From contig NZ_FQZQ01000023.1 in NCBI RefSeq assembly GCF_900142085.1, positions 1-63,029 on the forward strand: a DNA stretch of 63,029 nucleotides, given 5' to 3'. The DNA comes from Shimia gijangensis. Its GTDB lineage: Bacteria > Pseudomonadota > Alphaproteobacteria > Rhodobacterales > Rhodobacteraceae. Under the pieces are notes generated by a model, which made no database searches, was not told the origin of the DNA, and saw only the letters and a program-made list of their open reading frames with translations. Both the position numbers and the translations under genes were made by a program. Below, one piece after another: positions 59,679 through 63,029 of the stretch; the stretch's first letter is position 1, and every line of letters starts with the position of its first letter.

Positions 59679-61927
59679 TGGCTTTGGACAATAAAAACAA
59701 TGAATTCAAAGTGATCGGATCCACTCCTAATCGACCCGACGGATTGGACAAGGTCACGGGCCGCGCACGTTTCGGAGCCGATATTTCGGTCCCCGGCATG
59801 CTGCATGGTGCGGTTGTCCGCAGCCCGCACGCGCATGCAAAAATCGTCAAGATTGATGCGTCAAAAGCCTTGGCCATGAAAGGCGTCAAGGCGGTCATTA
59901 CCCGCGCTGATTTTCCAGAGGGCCTTGAGGGTGAAGACTGGAATCTGCAAGAAAATGCAATGGCCGGTGAAAAGGCGCTGTATGACGGGCATGCGGTGGC
60001 CGCTGTGGCGGCAACCAGCCCCTTGGCCGCCCGTGATGCGGCCAAGCTGATCGAGGTCGAATATGAGGTTCTGCTGCATGTGACCGACGTTGATGAGGCG
60101 ATGAAAGACGGCGCCCCGGCCATTCGTGAAGGCGCGGCAGATTATTCGGTGCCAGAAGGACTGCACCCGAATGTGGTGCGTTTCTTTGACACCGGCATGG
60201 GCGATCTCGACAAGGGATTTGCCGAAGCCGATCTGGTGGTAGAGCGCAGTTATACCACTGAGGCCGCGCATCAGGGCTATATCGAGCCCCACGCCTGTTT
60301 GGGGCAGATGGGCGCCGACGGGCGCGGAGAGTTGTGGTGCTGCACACAGGGCCATTGGTTCATTCGGCGCATGTCGACGGCTGTTCTGGGAGTCGAAACC
60401 ACCAATATCCGCGTTACGCCATCAGAGATCGGCGGCGGCTTTGGAGGCAAGACCACCATCACAATCGAACCACTGTCGCTGGCGTTGTCGCGCAAAGCAG
60501 GCGGAGCCCCGGTGAAAATGGTGATGAACCGCGGAGAAGTGTTGCGGGCAACCGGACCAACTTCGTCGGCATCGATGGATATCAAAATGGGCATGACCAA
60601 GGACGGCAAAATCACCGCCGCTCATGGAACGTTCCGCATGCAGGGCGGGGCCTTTCCGGGCGCGCCGGTGGATGTCACCACCATGCTGGCCTTTGCCAAC
60701 TACACCATCGAAAACGTGCACCACATTGGCTATGACGTTATCACCAACCGCCCCAAACAGGCCGCATATCGCGCGCCGGGTGCGCCGATGGCAGCATTTG
60801 CAGTTGAAAGCACCGTGGATGAGATGTGCCGCACGCTGGGTCTTGATCCCATTGAAACCCGTCTGAAAAACGCATCCCGAGATGGCACGCGCTCAACTTT
60901 TGGTCCCAAGTTTGGCCCCGTAGGTCTGGTCGAGAGTCTTGAAGCGGCGCGTGATCACGCGAACTACAAGATGCCACTTGGTCCCAATCAGGGTCGCGGT
61001 GTGGCGTCAGGGTACTGGATGAACTGGGGCGGGGAAACATCTGCGTCAGTCGCCATGTCCGAAGACGGCACGGTGACCGTATCTGTGGGCACGCCGGACA
61101 TTGGTGGCTCCCGCGCATCCATGGCGCTGATGGCAGCAGAAGCCTTTGGAATTGCCTATGAAAACGTCCGTGTGAACATCTCGGATACGGGTGCTTTGGG
61201 CGTGAATGAGCCAACCCACGGCAGCCGCGCAACGTATGCCAGCGGTCTGGCCACCATCAAGGCTGCCGAAGAATGCATCACAAAAATGTGCAAACGGGCG
61301 GCTGACAAATGGGGCATTGATGCGGATGCGGTGATTTGGGAAGACGGAAGCGCCAAGCCTTCGGGCCCCAATGCAGGCGAGTTTGATCCCCTGAGCATCG
61401 GCGAGATTTGCGCGGAAATGGGTGAGACAGGAGGCCCGATTTCGGGGCACTACGAAGGCTCACCCACAGGGTTTTCCGGCAGCTTTGGCACCCACGTCGT
61501 GGATGTTGAGATTGACCCCGAGACCGGCCACACCACCGTGTTGCGCTATCTTGTGGTGCAGGATGCGGGCAAGGCGATCCATCCGGCCTATGTTGAAGGT
61601 CAATTCCAGGGCGGCGCCGCGCAAGGCATCGGCTGGGCGCTGAACGAAGAATACATCTATGGCGAGGACGGGCGACTGCAAAACCCGGTCTTCCTGGACT
61701 ATCGTATTCCTGTGGCCTCGGACCTGCCGATGATCGACACGGTGATTGTCGAAGTGCCAAACCCCGGCCACCCATATGGTGTGCGCGGGGTAGGTGAGAC
61801 AGGTATCACGCCGCCATTGCCGGCCTTGGCCAATGCCATTGCGGATGCCACGGGCCTGCGCATGCGTGGCCTGCCAATGACACCACCCAAAATTCTGGCC
61901 GCTCTTAAGGCGCAGAAAAATGGTTGA
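59678..61927 (+). CDS. molybdopterin-binding large subunit, xanthine dehydrogenase family
   Basis: A 749-residue catalytic subunit. It has KVTGRARFGADISVPGMLHGAVVRSPHAHA near the start (core TGRARFGADI), GGGFGGKTTI for the cofactor, and the active-site loop AAYRAPGAP at about 362-370. The catalytic Glu is Glu707 in GVGETGITPP. The loop lacks the AYRCSFR of form I CO dehydrogenase and the AYRGAGR of form II, so CO oxidation is unlikely. An aldehyde, purine-like or aromatic substrate is more probable. It is followed by a sulfur-carrier gene that overlaps by 8 bp. Confidence 0.9.
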   Translation: MALDNKNNEFKVIGSTPNRPDGLDKVTGRARFGADISVPGMLHGAVVRSPHAHAKIVKIDASKALAMKGVKAVITRADFPEGLEGEDWNLQENAMAGEKALYDGHAVAAVAATSPLAARDAAKLIEVEYEVLLHVTDVDEAMKDGAPAIREGAADYSVPEGLHPNVVRFFDTGMGDLDKGFAEADLVVERSYTTEAAHQGYIEPHACLGQMGADGRGELWCCTQGHWFIRRMSTAVLGVETTNIRVTPSEIGGGFGGKTTITIEPLSLALSRKAGGAPVKMVMNRGEVLRATGPTSSASMDIKMGMTKDGKITAAHGTFRMQGGAFPGAPVDVTTMLAFANYTIENVHHIGYDVITNRPKQAAYRAPGAPMAAFAVESTVDEMCRTLGLDPIETRLKNASRDGTRSTFGPKFGPVGLVESLEAARDHANYKMPLGPNQGRGVASGYWMNWGGETSASVAMSEDGTVTVSVGTPDIGGSRASMALMAAEAFGIAYENVRVNISDTGALGVNEPTHGSRATYASGLATIKAAEECITKMCKRAADKWGIDADAVIWEDGSAKPSGPNAGEFDPLSIGEICAEMGETGGPISGHYEGSPTGFSGSFGTHVVDVEIDPETGHTTVLRYLVVQDAGKAIHPAYVEGQFQGGAAQGIGWALNEEYIYGEDGRLQNPVFLDYRIPVASDLPMIDTVIVEVPNPGHPYGVRGVGETGITPPLPALANAIADATGLRMRGLPMTPPKILAALKAQKNG

Positions 61928-62165
61928 GATCAATCTCTGGTCCGGGCTGCGCCGCTTTGCGGACGGCAAGGACAAGGTTGAGGTCAGCGGAAAAACGGTC
62001 GGCGAGATCCTTGATGATCTCGTCGCCAGATACCCCGGCATGGCCCCCGTCATTAAGGCGGGGGTGTCCATTTCCGTGGACGGCGAGATTATCCCCACAG
62101 GCCGCAGAGAACCAGTTAAAGAAGACAGTGAAGTCTTTCTTTTACAACGCCTTAAGGGCGGGTAG
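61920..62165 (+). CDS. MoaD/ThiS-family sulfur carrier protein
   Basis: An 81-residue ubiquitin-fold protein starting VEINLWSGLRRFADG, with VGEILDDLVARYPG in the helix, and ending in LKGG, the di-glycine that must be adenylated and thiocarboxylated. The gene overlaps the end of the molybdenum hydroxylase gene by 8 bp. It may therefore be a dedicated donor of sulfur for cofactor synthesis or for the sulfido ligand of this enzyme; that link is inference. No MoaE or MoeB is present locally. Confidence 0.85.
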   Translation: MVEINLWSGLRRFADGKDKVEVSGKTVGEILDDLVARYPGMAPVIKAGVSISVDGEIIPTGRREPVKEDSEVFLLQRLKGG

Positions 62166-62179
62166 TTAAAGTACGCGAT

Positions 62180-63029
62180 CTATTTTTTACCAATCAGTTC
62201 CATTGAGATGTTGCGACCAAAAAGCCGCTCGGCATTTTTGTAGGCAATCTTTTCGGCAACCTCGCGGGGCAACAAGGACAACCACTGGCGATTAGATGAA
62301 ATGATCGCATCATAATTATCCCATTGGCTGTTCACCCAAGTGTCACTGCCGACCATCAGACGATCCTGAAACGCCATAATGATCCGCTTCCATTCTGGAT
62401 CAAGCGATTGGCCTTCGCCCAGAATGGCGTGTTCCCGTAAGGACGTGTCCGCCACCAAATTGGGGTGATCCTTCATCACTTGATACACGGTGCGCGCGCT
62501 TTGCCCCAATCCGGCGTGTGCCCAAATAATCTTGACCTCTGGGTCCAGTTGATAAAGCCAGCGAATTGGATCTGGCCCGGAATGAACGTGCAAAAAGATA
62601 TCACGTTCATTGGCCATTCTGATCACCGACCGAAACAGGGCTTCGTCCGAATAGTCCAGGCTGTGAATGTGAAATTCACCAATTCCTTCATGGGGATACT
62701 CTAACAGGCGCTGCAAAAGATAGGCATCCATACCCGGAGATTTGGCCCAATTGGATGAGCCTGCATCCCCGTGATAGGGGCGAAGTTCTGGCACAATCCG
62801 ATTGGGCGCATATTCCCAGAGCATGATCGTGCCTTCATCCGGCGTAGACGAAACCAATCCCATCGCAACGCCGTTGCTGTCCATCAGTTCAATAATGCTC
62901 TCAACCGGGTAGGGCCCCCATGCGGGTTCTTTGTAATGTCTGACGTCAGCGCTTATGGGTCCAAATAGGGTGATTTGATAAGGGAGTGTTTCTGGCTCAT
63001 CGTAACCACCAAGGAGTGGGACATGAGAC
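62180..63029 (-). CDS. amidohydrolase-family protein, cut by window edge
   Basis: About 283 residues visible; the frame stays open through the right edge, so the N-terminus is missing. It is a metal-dependent TIM-barrel hydrolase of the amidohydrolase-2 type. It has GIGEFHIHSLDYSD, DIFLHVHSGPDP, VKIIWAHAGLGQSARTVY, and the late metal Asp in RLMVGSDTWVNSQW, with NAERLFGRN at the C-terminus. Family members hydrolyse or decarboxylate cyclic and aromatic acids. It converges on the MoaD-like gene 14 bp away. It faces an unknown neighbour beyond the window, so no operon can be given. Confidence 0.85.
   Translation of the reverse strand, partial: SHVPLLGGYDEPETLPYQITLFGPISADVRHYKEPAWGPYPVESIIELMDSNGVAMGLVSSTPDEGTIMLWEYAPNRIVPELRPYHGDAGSSNWAKSPGMDAYLLQRLLEYPHEGIGEFHIHSLDYSDEALFRSVIRMANERDIFLHVHSGPDPIRWLYQLDPEVKIIWAHAGLGQSARTVYQVMKDHPNLVADTSLREHAILGEGQSLDPEWKRIIMAFQDRLMVGSDTWVNSQWDNYDAIISSNRQWLSLLPREVAEKIAYKNAERLFGRNISMELIGKK

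Noticed and set aside
58336..61927. Annotation as carbon monoxide dehydrogenase (coxMSL)
   Set aside because: The large-subunit loop reads AYRAPGAP, not AYRCSFR or AYRGAGR, so CO oxidation is not supported. General molybdenum hydroxylase naming was used.

Overview
The window looks like chromosome of a marine alphaproteobacterium of the Rhodobacterales (Roseobacter group). The grounds are a two-piece, circularly permuted tmRNA gene, the alphaproteobacterial SspB, a dmdA-acuI pair for DMSP catabolism, the trgA-trgB-cysK tellurite locus first known from Rhodobacter, and short RHH and DUF4169 genes next to fumC. Most of the window is ordinary core chromosome, with overlapping start/stop codons inside operons. 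No tool was run: every assignment rests on reading motifs and comparing with remembered families.

Layout. Positions 1-950 hold a small phage-like or island-like module (XRE repressor, divergent short ORFs) ending at a tRNA-Asn gene. Positions 1.1-30 kb are core: MBL hydrolase, EnvZ-like kinase, GhrA-like reductase, tRNA-Ile2(CAT), purM-purN, rnd, sufE, fumC, sspB, chrA, ssrA, a secreted double-LCCL protein, a GntR regulator, a DUF2182-DUF1326-DinB-dmdA-acuI run, HIT and DMT genes, cfa-trgA-trgB-cysK, an MscS-type channel, AlaX and tRNA-Ser(GGA).

Positions 30.2-49.0 kb are an accessory region built by mobile DNA. It starts at tRNA-Ser with a phased array of CAGGGAAT repeats and a serine recombinase decapitated by an IS6-family element. 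Three 818-bp copies of this IS (31813, 34708, 44528) lie in the same orientation without visible 8-bp target duplications. They truncate a recombinase, a sugar kinase and two GMC oxidoreductases. A solo IS end, an IS3-type fragment and a decayed fourth IS6 transposase complete the wreckage. Embedded in it is an intact cassette (36337-44369): a 1295-residue SdrD-B/Cna-B-repeat protein with a perfect 360-bp tandem duplication, an intercistronic terminator, a SapC-family protein, a type I secretion ABC transporter and a HlyD-type adaptor with an extra N-terminal membrane segment. I regard this as the most interesting system in the window: a candidate exported surface-layer or adhesin-like protein with its own exporter.

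Positions 49.2-63.0 kb are core again: YihY/BrkB, cardiolipin synthase, an acyl-CoA ligase, a methyl-tetrahydrofolate cluster (methyltransferase, MetF-like reductase, small 'virulence factor' family protein), Ppx/GppA, RlmE, a three-subunit molybdenum hydroxylase with its own MoaD/ThiS-like carrier, and an amidohydrolase cut by the window edge. DmdA makes methyl-tetrahydrofolate, which the methyl-THF cluster could consume. AcuI detoxifies the acryloyl-CoA branch. ssrA and its ClpXP adaptor gene sspB lie within about 2 kb of each other.
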